DNA of 64,000 nt from Cymodocea nodosa (Eukaryota > Streptophyta > Magnoliopsida > Alismatales > Cymodoceaceae). The notes under the pieces were generated by a model that ran no database searches, was not told the origin of the DNA, and saw only the letters and a list, made by a program, of their open reading frames with translations. The stretch spans positions 7,259,001 to 7,323,000 of the forward strand of contig JAZBRI010000011.1 in the NCBI GenBank assembly GCA_036874045.1. The letters are read 5' to 3'. Position 1 is the stretch's first letter, and each line of letters starts with the position of its first letter. The position numbers and the translations under genes are program-made. This document shows, piece by piece, positions 49,108 to 60,407 of the stretch.

Positions 49108-49831
49108 TTTTCACCTCAAGCATAGTATTGGAATCTATTTCATACATTCCTCTTGGCAATAATCTTTTATCTGCAATAGCTTCAGCTGAATTTTCCCACT
49201 GTGCAGTTCTTTTTGCAAAATTTTCTAAATATGCCCATGCTTCTTCACTACGTAATTTTAAAAATCCATTTTGACAAGTAGATTCTAATAAAGATTTCAT
49301 TGAAACATCTATGCCTTCATAAATTATGCCTATTAATTATACTTTACTCATTGCATGATGTGGACATTGAGTTAGTAAATCCTTAAATCTTTCAAAATAT
49401 TTCCAGAATGATTCACCCTGTTTTTGGCTACACATTAATATTTCTTTCTTCTTTTTAATCATTTGATGTGTTGGATAGTATTTTTCCAGAAAAACAGAGC
49501 AAAATTCAGTCCATGTAGAAATTGAATCAAGCGACAGAGTATATAACCATCTCTTAGCTGTATCTTTTAAAGCAAAAGGGATATATCTAAGTTTAATAGC
49601 ATCTATATTCATGTTCGGCATTCTCATCATTTGACAAACTTCGTTAAATTCTCTAAGGAAATAATAGGCATCCTCTCTTTCTAATCCATGAAAATGTGGC
49701 AATTGATTAATATAATTAGATTTCAATTCAAACCTATCTCCCTCAAAGTTTGGCAATCGAATACATGAAGGTTCATCAATTAATTCAGGATACAGAATCT
49801 CTCCTAATGGTTTTTCTACTGGAGCAGCCAT
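49108..49831 (-). pseudogene. Athila-like Gag N-terminal part of Ath-M1
   Basis: MAAPVEKPLGEILYPELIDE at 49831, then FELKSNYINQLPHFHGLERE, FREFNEV-type and IKLRYIPFALKDTAKRWLY, WTEFCSVFLEKYYPTHQMIK and YFERFKDLLTQCPHH: a nearly intact retrotrans_gag domain. A TAA at about 49337 replaces CAA (Q in M2). The following LLESTCQNGFLKLRSEEAWA segment ends in LEVK and then joins F-box sequence. It lies downstream of pol, the reverse of the usual gag-pol order. Confidence 0.82.
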
Positions 49832-49930
49832 CTCTACGTTCTCTTTTAAAGAAAGGTTAGCTACACCCTAAAGAATTTCATTAAAACTCAGTTCAAAAAT
49901 TTTTTTAGTACTCCTCTACAATGAAAATTC

Positions 49931-50160
49931 CTGGGTAGGTGTTCTTACTAATCGTTTAGTGCTTAGAGAACGAGTCCATGTGCTCATAAACAAATAGCAG
50001 AAGATTAATTACATACCAGTCTGAAGCTTTCCATTCTATAAATATTTGTTGTCGGATGAAGGTTGAATCAGCTGCTTCTCCTTCCAGTTCCTCCAACGCT
50101 TTCTCCTTTCTTTTAAAAGTGTTGGTAACTCGTAAATAACATTCTATTTCATATATATAT
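49931..50160 (-). promoter_or_regulatory. internal leader of Ath-M1 gag: TATA box and intron
   Basis: On the minus strand: TATATATATA at 50160-50151, a leader, an intron from 50016 (GTATGTAATTAATC) to 49931 (CACCTACCCAG), then 99 bp to the gag ATG. Conserved with P1 and M2. Usage is inferred. Confidence 0.45.
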
Positions 50161-50325
50161 TGCGCATCCATAAAGTGAATAAATCTCGTTGCAAGAACGT
50201 GGCTTGCAACGTGCATCATGGTTCCTGTTTTTATGGGGACGTGTACCACTACTAATTTCAAATTTTGGTAACCACTAAACCGACGAAGTTTCGTTTGTGG
50301 TTAAAAGAATAATCGTTCTGCTTAA

Positions 50326-50501
50326 TCCACAAACTAACCTCGTTAAGTTACAGATTACTCAACAAAACACAGTCGGTTACTGTTACTAACTCCACGGACT
50401 AACTTCGTTGAGTTACAGATAACTCAACGGAGTGACCTTATATTATATTACTGACCTCGTGGAGTTACAGTTCACTCAACGGACTTACTTCATTGAGTTA
50501 A
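50326..50501 (-). repeat. CGTTGAGTTA dyad array upstream of M1 gag
   Basis: Contains TTCGTTGAGTTACAGATAAC with TCAACGGAGTG, CTCGTGGAGTTACAG with TCAACGGAC, and CATTGAGTTAACAC. It begins about 165 bp upstream of the TATA box. Confidence 0.75.
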
Positions 50502-50547
50502 CACTTGGCAACATCTAAGTTTCACTCTCGTAAGTTTTCTATTCTGT

Positions 50548-51170
50548 TTTTTTTTTTTTACCGGTTTAACTAATACTATGCTTCGGTCAGACCTAAATAT
50601 TTTTTATTTTTTATTTATTTTTCTTTCGGTTGAACCGATACTATGTTTCGATAAAACCAATATTTTTTTCTGAAAATTAATATACAATTTTTTTTCCAGT
50701 TTAACCGATACTACGCTTCAGTGAGACGTAAATATTTTTTATTTTTTTATTTTTCTTTCGGTTGGACTGATACTATGTTTCGGTAAAACCAATATTTTTT
50801 CTGAAAATTAATATACAATTTTTTTTTTGGTTTAATCGATACTATGCTTTGGTCAGACCTAAATATTTTTTATTTTTTTATTTTTCTTTTGGTTGGACCG
50901 ATACTATGTTTCGGTAAAACCAATATTTTTTCTGAAAATTAATATACAATTTTTTTTCCGGTTTAACCGATACTACGCTTCAATCAAACCTAAATATTTT
51001 TTAATTTTCTGGTCATACCGATGCTACGCTTCGGTCAGACCTAAATATTTTTTATTTTTTTACTTTTCTTTCGGTTGCACCGATACTATGTTTCGATCAA
51101 ACCAATATTTTTTTTCTGAAAATTAATATACAATCAATTATTTTTTTTAATGTTCCGGTCATACCGATGG
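50548..51170. repeat. tandem repeat of about 132 bp with ACCGATACTATG dyads
   Basis: Units start near 50561, 50696, 50828 and 50958, with partial units near 51009 and 51152. Each has two copies of a word such as ACCGATACTATGTTTCGGT, whose ends are complementary (ACCGA/TCGGT), separated by T-rich sequence and AAAATTAATATACAATT. It is not found elsewhere in the window. It lies between integrase and the gag cassette of M1. Confidence 0.8.
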
Positions 51171-51306
51171 ATCCAGTCGGTTGAACCGCAACTATTTTTA
51201 TGTTTTATATATATTTTTAATGTTGTTTATATATATATATATATAAATAAACATAAAAACTGATTTCTTACTAAATAAAGCTCGAGTAGTCCTCTACTCT
51301 AACTTC

Positions 51307-52593
51307 TTATATAATTCCAAAGGAGCTTTTTGGTGTTTTCAGAATAGGTTTAAGTCTTTGTCCATTTACTTTAAATATATTTTGATTTTTAGGATTTTCA
51401 ATTTCAATAGCTCCATAAGGATAAACATTTCGAACTATGTAAGGTCCTACCCATCTAGATCTTAATTTTCCTGGATGGTTATGGAGTCTAGCTAGATAAA
51501 GATATACTTCTTGTCCTATTTCAAAGCTTTTAGGAATAATTTTTCTATCATGCTAGAATTTAATTTTCTCTTTTTCTCTTATAGTCTTCGAATAAGCTTC
51601 ATTTCTAAATTCTTCTAATTCAATTAGTTGCATTTTCCTATTTTCAGCAGCTTGATTTAAGTTAGTGTTCAGAGTTTTTAATGCCCAATAAGCTTTATGT
51701 TCTATTTCAATAGGTAAATAACAACTTTTTCCATATACTAACCTAAAAGGCGACATACCTAAGCTCGTTTTATAAGCAGTTCTATAAGCCCAAAGTGCAT
51801 CTATCAATCTACTAGCCCAATCTGTTCTAGTAGGATTTACTACTTTTTCCAAGATTAATTTAATTTGTTTGTTTTCACTTTCTACTTGTCAACTTGTTTG
51901 CGGATGATATGATGTTGCAATTTTGTGGTTTACTCCATATTTCTTCATTAAGGCTTCAAAACTTCTATTACAGAAATGAGTTCCTCTATCACTGATAATA
52001 GCTTTAGGTATTCCAAATTTGGCAAATATATTTGTTCTTATAAATTGTATTACCACTTTGTTATCATTAGTTTTTGTAGGAATAGCTTTTATCCATTTAG
52101 ATACATAATCCACCCCCAACAATATGTAATTAAATTGATTAGACATAGGAAATGAACCCATAAAATCTATTCCCCACACATCAAAGATTTCAAAATCAAC
52201 AATAGGATTAAGAGGCATCATATTCCTCTTTGATATTCTTCCTATTTGTTGACATCTTAAACAACTTAAGTAACATTTATGAGCATCTTTGAATAGTGTT
52301 GGCCAATAAAACCCACATTGCAGAATTTTTGCAGCAATTTTCCCTAAACCAAAATGTACTCCACAAGCTTGGTCATGATAGAAAGACAATATGCTCGAAT
52401 ATTTAGTTTTTGGAACACACCTCCTTAAAACCAGATCAGGACATTTCTTAAATAAGTAAGGGTCTTCCCAATAGTAATATTTTACTCTTGAGAAAAATAA
52501 TTTCTTATCCTGTTTATTCCAATCCTTAGGTGTTAAACCAGTAACTAAGTAATTAACTATGTCTGCATACCAAGGCATTATGTTGATGGTCAT
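51307..52593 (-). pseudogene. Ath-M1 integrase
   Basis: The zinc-binding part has YHDQACGVHFG and CYLSCLRCQQIG. The core has WGIDFMGSFP (first D), IISDRGTHFCN (second D), SYHPQTS then a TGA in place of the usual glycine codon, and [10 protein letters not shown] (E). Downstream, [20 protein letters not shown] and a C-terminal [18 protein letters not shown]...GPY segment (chromodomain-less, as in Athila) lead to a stop at 51307-51309. It would insert the cDNA into the genome. One or two stops only, so it is among the better preserved domains. Confidence 0.85.
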
Positions 52594-52596
52594 TAA

Positions 52597-53494
52597 TTAT
52601 TCATCAGGAAAATTATCCTTAATTTCAATATTTGATTTTTCTATTTGTAATCTTGATAAATGATCTGCTACTACATTCTCACAACCTTTTTTATCTTTAA
52701 TTTCTAAATTAAATTCTTGCAATAATAATATCCATCGGATCAATCTAGGTTTAGTTTCTTTTTTCTTTATTAGATGTTTTAGAGCTGAATGATCCGTGTA
52801 TACTATTACTTTAGCTCCAATCAGATATGATCTAAACTTTTCTAAAGCAAACACAACAGCTAATAATTCTTTTTCAGTAGTTGTGTAATTAACTTGAGCA
52901 TCATTTAAGGTTTTGCTTGCATAATGAATCACTCTAGGAGATTTTTCTATCTTCTGTCCTAACACTGCTCCTACAGCAAAATCAGAAGCATCGCACATTA
53001 ATTCAAATGGATGGTTCCAATTAGGTGCTTGAATTATAGGAGTTGAAATTAAGCTAGTCTTAAGTTTGAAAAATGCCTCCTTGCAATTTTTATCAAAGTT
53101 AAATGGAACATCTTTTAATAGATTAGTTAAAGGTCTAGCTATCTTGCTAAAGTCTTTAATAAATCTTTTATAAAAACTAGCATGTCCTAGAAATGATCTA
53201 ATATCTTTTACTGATTTAGGTTCTGGTAGATTCGAAATTACTTCTATTTTAGCTTTATCTACTTCCAACCCTTTTTTAGAAACAACATGCCCTAAGACTA
53301 TTCCTTGTTTAACCATGAAGTGACATTTTTCCCAATTTAAAACCAGATTTTTTTCCACACAGCGTTTTAATATTTGGTCCATAAAAAGTAAAATCATCCA
53401 TAAATATTTCTAAAAATTCATTAGTCATTCCAGTAAATATGCCCTGCACACACCTTTGAAAGGTAGCTAGCGCATTGCATAATTCGAATGGCAT
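52597..53494 (-). pseudogene. Ath-M1 reverse transcriptase thumb and RNase H
   Basis: 53494-53309 holds the end of the RT palm with [10 protein letters not shown] (the xMDD catalytic pair). A frameshift and short deletion then lead into [40 protein letters not shown] and the RNase H domain: [57 protein letters not shown]. The acidic residues D, E, D are visible. It degrades RNA in the RNA:DNA hybrid. Confidence 0.85.
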
Positions 53495-54956
53495 TCTTTT
53501 AAAAGCATAAGTTCCATTAGGACAGGTGAAAGTTGTTTTCTCTTGATCCTCTAATGCTACTGGAATTTGATTATACCTGAAATACCCGTCTAGGAAACAA
53601 AAATATTCTTACCCTGCTAATCTTTCCAGCATTTGATCTATAAAAGGTAGGGGAAAATGATCTTTCCTAGTCACAGCATTCAGCTTTCTATAGTCTATAC
53701 ATACTCTCCAGCCTGATTGAATTCTAGTAGGTATCAAGTCTTGACTTTCATTCCTAATAACTGTTAATCCTGATTTCTTGGGAACTACATGGATTGGACT
53801 AACCCACGAGCTATCAAAAATCGAATAAATTATATCATTATCTAACCATTTAACTATTTCCTTCCTGACTACTTCCTCAAGGTTTGGATTTAATCTCCTC
53901 TCAGGAATTCTAACAGGTTTAGCATTCTCTTCTAAATATATGTGGTGAGAGCATAAAGTTGAACTTAACCCTTTTATATCAGTCATAGTCCATCCTATTG
54001 CTTCTTTATAACTTTTTACTACATCTTTTAATTTAGCTATTTGATCCTCTTTTAAATCTGAAGCAATAATGATTGGACAGGTCCGTTTATCTTCCAGAAA
54101 TATATAGGTTAATTCAGGAGGTAAAGGTTTTAATTCTAAATGATGCCCATCAGAAGCTAGAGCTCCTAATTGAACATCATCATTTTTTAAATTAATTTCT
54201 TCCTGATCTCCTTCTATATTTATGCTTTCACTTTCTTCTAAAGTTTCAGAATTGATTTGCCTATTTAATTCTTCTTGAATCACATCATCTAACATATCTC
54301 CTTCATCCTCTAAAAAGTTTATGGTATGTAAGGACATTTCTAACTCCTCAAACCTTTCTAGTTTGAAAATATTTAATTGAGTATCCTCATTACCATATGC
54401 TAACTTCATTACTCCAGTTTTACAATTTATAACAGCCCCTGACGTTGTTAAAAATGGTCTTCCCAAAATTAAAGATGTATCACTATTTTTATGCTTAATT
54501 TGTTGGGAATCCAAAATTACAATATCAATAGGATATATAAAATTCTTGATTTTAATTAAGACATCCTCTATTTTTCCTCTAGGGTATCTTATACTTCTAT
54601 CAGCTAATTGAATAGCCGTACTAGTAGGAGTTAAGCCTTCTAATCCTAAGGATGCAAATATATCACTTGGCATAACATTTATACCTGCACCTAAGTCTAT
54701 TAAGGTTCTTTCTAGAATGGTATTTCTTATGGTGCATGATATAATAGGGATTCCAGGATCAGATAACTTTTTAGGAATTTGTGGCAGAAATAGGGAACTA
54801 CTTTGCTCAGCTAAAAAGACATTTCTAAGAACTTTTCGCTCTCTTTTCTTAGTACATCAATCCTTTAGAAATTTAGCACAAGGTGGCATATTATGCAATA
54901 GATCTAACAAAGGAATGTTAACTTGTACTTTTTCAAAAATTTCTCTAATTTTTTCT
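53495..54956 (-). pseudogene. Ath-M1 protease and reverse transcriptase N-terminal part
   Basis: The gag/protease joint has IPLLDLLHNMPPCAKFLKD, a stop, then the aspartic protease with LIDLGAGINVMPSDIFASLG (active D, glycine kept) and LILGRPFLTTSGAVINCKTG. An acidic linker and the RT start follow: CSHHIYLEENAKPVRIPERR, WVSPIHVVPKKSGLTV, GWRVCIDYRKLNAVTRKDHF, PLPFIDQMLERLAG, then TAA at about 53610 and YFRYNQIPVA. The wording is that of the Athila lineage. The long open part is 54673-53609. Confidence 0.87.
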
Positions 54957-55907
54957 TATTTTTCAGGAATTGTTTGTTGTAATCTTTCAAGATAGGGTGC
55001 TAAAGATTTTGATTTCAAAGACTCTTTTTCTTTCAGTTGATTTGTTTGATCATTTTTAGCTTCAATTGTCGATTCAGATTGTTCTTCAATGATTTCTAGA
55101 TTTTCAGTTATTACATTTTCATTATCATTTTGATTTTTACTCTTGTCCACCTTCATATCATTTTCATTTTGAGTTCTTGGTGGTATATCAGTTCCAGATC
55201 TTAATGTTACACACATCTTCTAGATTTTCGTTACTTTCATGATGTTTTTGTATATCATTTTCGTGATTATGATCTTAAATTATTTTTAGTTTTAAAGTGC
55301 ATTCTTTAAATTCTCTTACATTAGTGTTTTTTGTTTGTTGTATATTTTGCAAGTTGTGCAGGTTTATAACATTATAATTTTCATTGTCCTATTGCAAAAC
55401 TTGTATTTTCATTGCATTTTTGTCTAATGCTTTTAATTTTGTTTCCAAATCATCTAATTTCATTGCATTCAATTTTTAATCAATTTTCTTTATGGCTTTT
55501 TCAGTTTCGTAAATTATATCCTGCTTAGGTTCTGAATATGCCTCCTTATAGTTTAACCGGTTGACTTCTTGTTGTTGACACACAAAGTATTCCAGTTTGT
55601 CTAGATTCTACTCTATACTATGCTCTAGTCTATCATAGCTATCCCAAACTTCAGTGTCTCTCATCATATTACACATTCTATACTGACCATCAGTTGGGTA
55701 AACTATAGGATTCTCATACTCGGCTCTATTATATTGAGGATAATTCATTTGTTGTTCATGGGATCTAACAATCTGTAAATGTCTCAATTTCAAACAATCA
55801 GAAATGTCGTGTCTTTCAGAATTGCAGAATTCACATATGCTAATTAAAGGTTTCAGAAATCTTTGAGCATAAGCATATGCCATATTCTCAATTACAGAAG
55901 AAAACAC
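54957..55907 (-). pseudogene. Ath-M1 Gag C-terminus with zinc finger
   Basis: The ORF start lies only about 95 bp after the PBS, leaving no room for the gag N-terminal domain upstream. AYAQRFLKPLISICEFC then CNSERHDISDC gives a CX2CX4HX4C-like finger. It is followed by MNYPQYNRAEYENP and a long lysine/glutamate/asparagine linker with a few stops, ending LAPYLERLQQTIPEK. P2 at 24631 is the same region. Confidence 0.7.
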
Positions 55908-56000
55908 ACAACTCTAACTATTAAAATGAAACAACTCTAACAGTTGCTTATATCTATTCAATTCAATTCAATTCACTTCGACTCAATTCAATTCAATTCC

Positions 56001-56016
56001 TCGGCAACGGCACCAT
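56001..56016 (-). other. primer binding site of Ath-M1
   Basis: Minus-strand TGGTGCCGTTGCCGAG, seven bases after the LTR end. It is one base from TGGCGCCGTTGCCG, the site complementary to tRNA-Asp used by Athila elements. Confidence 0.75.
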
Positions 56017-56023
56017 AGAACTT

Positions 56024-57974
56024 GTTTGTGTTTTCCCAACACTACACTAGAAAAACTTGGATTTGTTACTTCTATTTTTACTTAGTTAATTTATCTTTAT
56101 GCCTATTATTTCTTTTAGAAGTAAACAAACAACCTTTAATACAATTTAGATATTAATTCCAATTTGTACTTTAACTGCAAGTGCACAGTGTCTATTGTAT
56201 CACTGTGCAAGTACAGGTCGATCCCACAAGGAATTGCTGACGAATTTAAGAAATGTTTGATTGTGAACAATTCAAATTTATATTCAATAAGCACTCCGTT
56301 GAGTTACAGTTAACTCAACGGACTAAGTTCGTTGAGTTATGGCTAACTCAACGGACTATCCTCGTGGACTTAAGTTAACTCCACGAGTCTGTCTCTTCTT
56401 TATAATATTGCTATTTACAAAGGAATTCGGCCAACCATTGGGCGATTCCATAGATTGTAAATAACATCAATTAAGTTTTTTAATACTAGTTAACATTAGA
56501 TTTATCATTAAGCAATATTAGCATTCAGATGATTCAAACAGTCACCATTAAAATCTTTAAGTTTTTTGTACGAACCAATTTCAGTAAACTGTAAAATTAA
56601 AACTAACATAAAACAATCATAAAACTGATACAGATAACATTAATCATGATACAACACAAGCAATACAACACTCAAATACAACATACAAACAAAGATAAAT
56701 TGTTTTTGGTATTTTTGTTTTGATGTGAACATGGAAATGGGTGAAAGGTGAAATGTAAAGTAATCTCACTTGACAGTAAATACTTCTGACACTACTTACA
56801 ACGCGATTACACCACTAAAAATTAAACCACTTACAATTCTGTCTCCTCTCCCTATAGAATCGTGAGTCTAGAATTGCAAGATGATCTCCTCTTCAGCATG
56901 CAGGCATCAACCCGAAGCCAAGGCTAAAAGCTTTAAGATCTCCTGAAATATGAGTCGACGCTTGGTGAAAATGTCTTCTCTTCTCACGTCGCGATCACTT
57001 CTCACAGTGGTTGTCAGGCACTATGTTTGGCTCGGAATCGACCCGACATCAGGCAAGTATCCTCACAGACCTCCAATGATTGGTGATTATGGTGGTGATA
57101 TGATGGTTGGTGTGATACTTCGGAGAATCGCCGATACTGTCTGTAGAAAGCTCGGTGCTCCTCCTCTGTATACACTCCGTCCATCGATCACCCTTTCTTC
57201 TTTTTTTCTTCTTTTCTTTTATATTTCTTTAGTAGTAACTTCTTCTGCTTGAATGATCGGTTGGATTTCCTTCCTTCAGATCAACAGCGATGTTTCCTTC
57301 TCCATGCACGATTGAATTCCTGCGTGATACGTGCAAACGTGGTTTTTCCTTCCAACTGTCTGTTCCTACAACCGCTACAATGGCATTTTAGAAAATAACT
57401 ATAAAATACATGTAATAAAGAAATAAGCCGCTAACCTAACGTGTTACCTTAGTGTATATTCATGTAACTCAACGCATGCAGTTATACTAACTTAACGAGT
57501 TAAACATGTGCATCTCACGTGATATTCTAAAGCATTTAAATTCAACACGTGCATAAAATACATGCAATAAAGAAATAAGCCGCTAACATAACGCCTTACC
57601 TTAGTGTATATTCATGTAACTCAACGCGTATAGTTATGCTAACTTAACAAGTTATAGCTTAAGTAAATCTACCAGCTCTCGACACGTGTCAACAGTAGTT
57701 TAAACATAAAATAACATTTCAGAGAGTTACAGGTATAACTATCCGATGCTCAGAAGCATTTTCAGATACATAAGAATTTCACAGCCTACAACTTACCAAC
57801 AGTTCATAAATGTACTAAATTAACATTAATTCCCCAAAATTAAGCAGATTTTTCAATTAAAGCATATAACAGTGCAATTATAACATAATGCCTTAATTCT
57901 CATATGATAAGCTAAATATTATGCAATTAACCATCATTTAACCGTTAATAATATGTACTTTTTCATTCTAAACA
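56024..57974 (-). repeat. Ath-M1 5' LTR
   Basis: 1951 bp, TGTTTAGAATGAAAAAGTAC at 57974 to AACACAAACA at 56024. It holds GACACGTGTC (57680), CGTTAAGTTA and TAACTATCCGATGC words before the TATA box, and CCGTTGAGTTACAG/TAACTCAACGGAC dyads after it (56295-56390). Confidence 0.9.
57216..57223 (-). promoter_or_regulatory. TATA box in Ath-M1 5' LTR
   Basis: TATAAAAG on the minus strand, followed by an AG-rich leader. The same box occurs in all Ath LTR copies here (for example near 46030 and 41405). Confidence 0.55.
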
Positions 57975-57980
57975 CACACC

Positions 57981-58051
57981 CTCATGGAGTTAGGGCATAA
58001 CTCAACGGACTATGTTCGTTGAGTTAAGCAATAACTCTACGATACTAGTAA
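57981..58051 (-). repeat. dyad array upstream of M2 F-box, split from it by M1
   Basis: TCATGGAGTTAGGGCATAAC (plus strand), CTCAACGGACTATGTTCG and GAGTTAAGCAATAACTCTAC. Equivalent to 4879-4937 in P1, where it lies just before the F-box ATG. Confidence 0.65.
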
Positions 58052-58102
58052 CTAAAAATAAAAACATATATTCATACAGATAGTTGCTTCAAATATGCTG
58101 CT

Positions 58103-59293
58103 TCATTCAGCTATCCTCCTAGAAGAGGTATCAATTTCATTAACAGTTCTATTGACAGGATTAGGTATAGCTTATATTGGCAATCCTCTAGTAGGTCTAA
58201 CTTCCATTGGTTCCTTCTGTCTAAGTGGTATGTTTCTATTTTGATTTTGAATTGCAGCATTTCTAAATACAAAATCTAGACGATTGTTTAATTGTTGGAC
58301 TATCTTTTTTAATTTCTCTATTCTAGATCCTTGTTGAATTATTGCTTCATAACTTATATTCTTCTCATTTACATTTTCTCCACCCTGGAAATTGTTGTTT
58401 CTCTAAGATAAATTCAGGTGATTTCTCCAATTAAGATTATAAGAATTTCCAAATTTATCTTTCTGGTTTCTAGCATAAATAATATCTAGATCATTAATGT
58501 TTGCATTCTTTTCTACTAGCTTTCGATTTAATGATAACTCTTCTATTTTCTTTGTTAATTCAGTTAATTTCACTTCAAGCATAGTGCTTGAATCTATTTC
58601 ATGCATTCCTCTTGGCAATATTCTTTTATCTACAATAGCTTCAACTGAGTTTTCCCATTATGCAGTTCTTTTTGAAAAGTTTTCTAAATATGCCCATGCT
58701 TCTTCACTACATACTTTTAGAAATCCATTTTGACAAGTAGATTCTAATAAAGATTTCATTGAAACATCTACGCCTTCGTAAATTATACCTATTAATTGTG
58801 CTTTATTCATTACATGATGTGGACATTGAGTTAGTAAATCTTTAAATCTTTCAAAATATTTCGAAAATGATTCACCCTGTTTTTGAGTCAATACACATTA
58901 ATATTTCTTTTTTCTTTTTAATCATTTGATGTGTTGGATAATATTTTTTAGAAAAATAGAGCAAAATTCAGTCCATGTAGAAATTGAATCAGGCAATAGA
59001 GTATATAACCATCTCTTAGCTATGTCTTTTGAAGCAAGAGGGATATATCTAAGTTTAATAGCATCTATACTCATGTTCGGCATTTTCATCATTTGACAAA
59101 CTTTGCTAAATTCTCTAAGGAAATAATAGGCATCCTCTCTTTCTAATTCATGAAAATATGGCAATTGACTAATATAATTAGATTTCAGTTCAAACCTATC
59201 TCCCTCAAAGTTTAGTAATCGAATACATGAAGGTTCATCAACTAATTTAGGGTACAGAATTTCTCCTAATGGTTTTTCTACTAGAGTAGCCAT
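58103..59293 (-). pseudogene. Athila-like Gag of Ath-M2
   Basis: MATLVEKPLGEILYPKLVDE at 59293, YISQLPYFHELEREDAYYF, IKLRYIPLASKDIAKRWLY, then a frameshift at the KYYPTHQMIKKK site (read as KNIIQHIK), GESFSKYFERFKDLLTQCPH, SEEAWAYLENFSKRTA, a stop, and the C-terminal part with LTELTKKIEELSLN (short coiled coil) and VNEIDTSSRRIAE stop at 58105-58103. There is no zinc knuckle at the C-terminus, unlike the gag C-terminus next to pol in M1. Confidence 0.8.
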
Positions 59294-59392
59294 ATCTACG
59301 TTCTCTTTTAAGGAAATGTTAGCTACACCCCAAAGGATTTTGTTAAAGTCCAGTTCAGAAAATGTTTCAGTATGCCTCTATGTTAAATATTC

Positions 59393-59620
59393 CTAGGTAG
59401 GTGTTCTTACTAATTGTTTAGTGCTAAGAGAATGAGTCTATGTGCTCATAAATAAAATAGCAAACGATTAATTATATACCAGTCTAAAGCTTTCCATTTA
59501 GTAAATATTTGTTAACAGATGAAGTTGAATCAACTGCTTCTCCTTCCAGTTCTCCAACGCATTCTCCTTTCTTTCAAAAGTGCTGGTAACTCGTAAATAA
59601 CATTCTGTTCTATATATATA
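59393..59620 (-). promoter_or_regulatory. internal leader of Ath-M2 gag: TATA box and intron
   Basis: Minus strand: TATATATATA at 59620-59611, then an intron from 59479 (GTATATAATTAATCG) to 59393 (CACCTACCTAG), then exon sequence to the ATG at 59293. Confidence 0.45.
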
Positions 59621-59786
59621 ATACACATCCATAAAGTAAATAAATCTCGTTGCAAGAACGTGTCTTGTAACATGCAGCGTGGTTCCTGTTTTTATAGGTA
59701 CGTGTACCACTACTAATTTCAAATTTTGGTAACCGCTAAGCCGACGAAGTTTCGTTCGTGGTTAAAAGAATAACTATTTCGCTTAA

Positions 59787-59962
59787 TCCACGAACTAACC
59801 TCGTTGAGTTATAGATAACTCAACGGAATAACGTCGGTTACTGTTGCTAACTCCACGGACTAACTTCGTTGAGTTATAAATAACTCAACAGGGTAACCTT
59901 ATATTATATTACTGACCTCGTGGATTTAAGGTTAACTCAACGGACTTACTTCGTTGAGTTAA
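59787..59962 (-). repeat. CGTTGAGTTA dyad array upstream of M2 gag
   Basis: TCGTTGAGTTATAGATAACT with CAACGGAATAAC, CTCCACGGACTAACTTCGTTG, CTCAACAGGG, and TCAACGGACTTACTTCGTTG. Three inverted pairs about 35-60 bp apart. Confidence 0.75.
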
Positions 59963-60407
59963 CACTTAGCTCTAAGTTTACTCCTTGTAAGTACCTCTAT
60001 TTTTTTTTTTTTTCTACACTCTGCTACTGAAATAAAATTAAATACATGTCATTAATGCAGCATTCTAATCAAAATTCATTTAAATCTAAATATTATATAA
60101 ATATTTAACTTGCAGTTCATTTCATGTTATGCAGAATTTACATTTTACCTTGTAGCATGTAGATATTTTCAAGCATCTATTATTTAATCCTGTCATTTAG
60201 CAAATTGTAAATTTTTTTAAACATTCATGCATAATGTTCCACAAATTATATAACATTCAATATAGTTCATCCATTTCATCATTCTAAACACGCATGAAAA
60301 ATATATCTGAAAAACATATATTCATTCATATGAATAAATTACAGTACCAATCAAATCAAATATTTTTCATACAAATATATACAAGTACACGTAGACAAAC
60401 TATACAA
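59963..60407 (-). other. AT-rich spacer of Ath-M2
   Basis: No gene seen. It includes a T-run (59999-60013) and AT-rich sequence that recurs in P1 at 2540-3000. Confidence 0.5.

Larger units (their letters stand above)
44848..57974 (-). mobile_element. Ath-M1: complete Athila-like element with TSD CACAC
   Basis: 13,127 bp with two LTRs (56024-57974 and 44848-46791) and CACAC on both outer flanks (44843-44847 and 57975-57979). Order in its own direction: 5' LTR, PBS, gag C-terminus with zinc finger, protease, RT, RNase H, integrase, tandem repeat, dyad array, leader with TATA and intron, gag N-terminus, F-box C-terminus, polypurine tracts, 3' LTR. It sits in M2 between the F-box dyad array and the F-box gene. 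By eye about eight substitutions separate the first 230 bp of the two LTR ends, so the insertion is not very recent. Confidence 0.88.

Noticed and set aside
50893-51126. Plus-strand ORF with YYASIKPK-like repeats
   Set aside because: Translation of the 132-bp DNA tandem repeat. Frame not conserved between units, and antisense to M1.
59498-59722. Separate small genes upstream of gag (59722-59498 and 50261-49956, minus)
   Set aside because: These frames cross the TATA box and leader intron of gag and are not conserved between copies.
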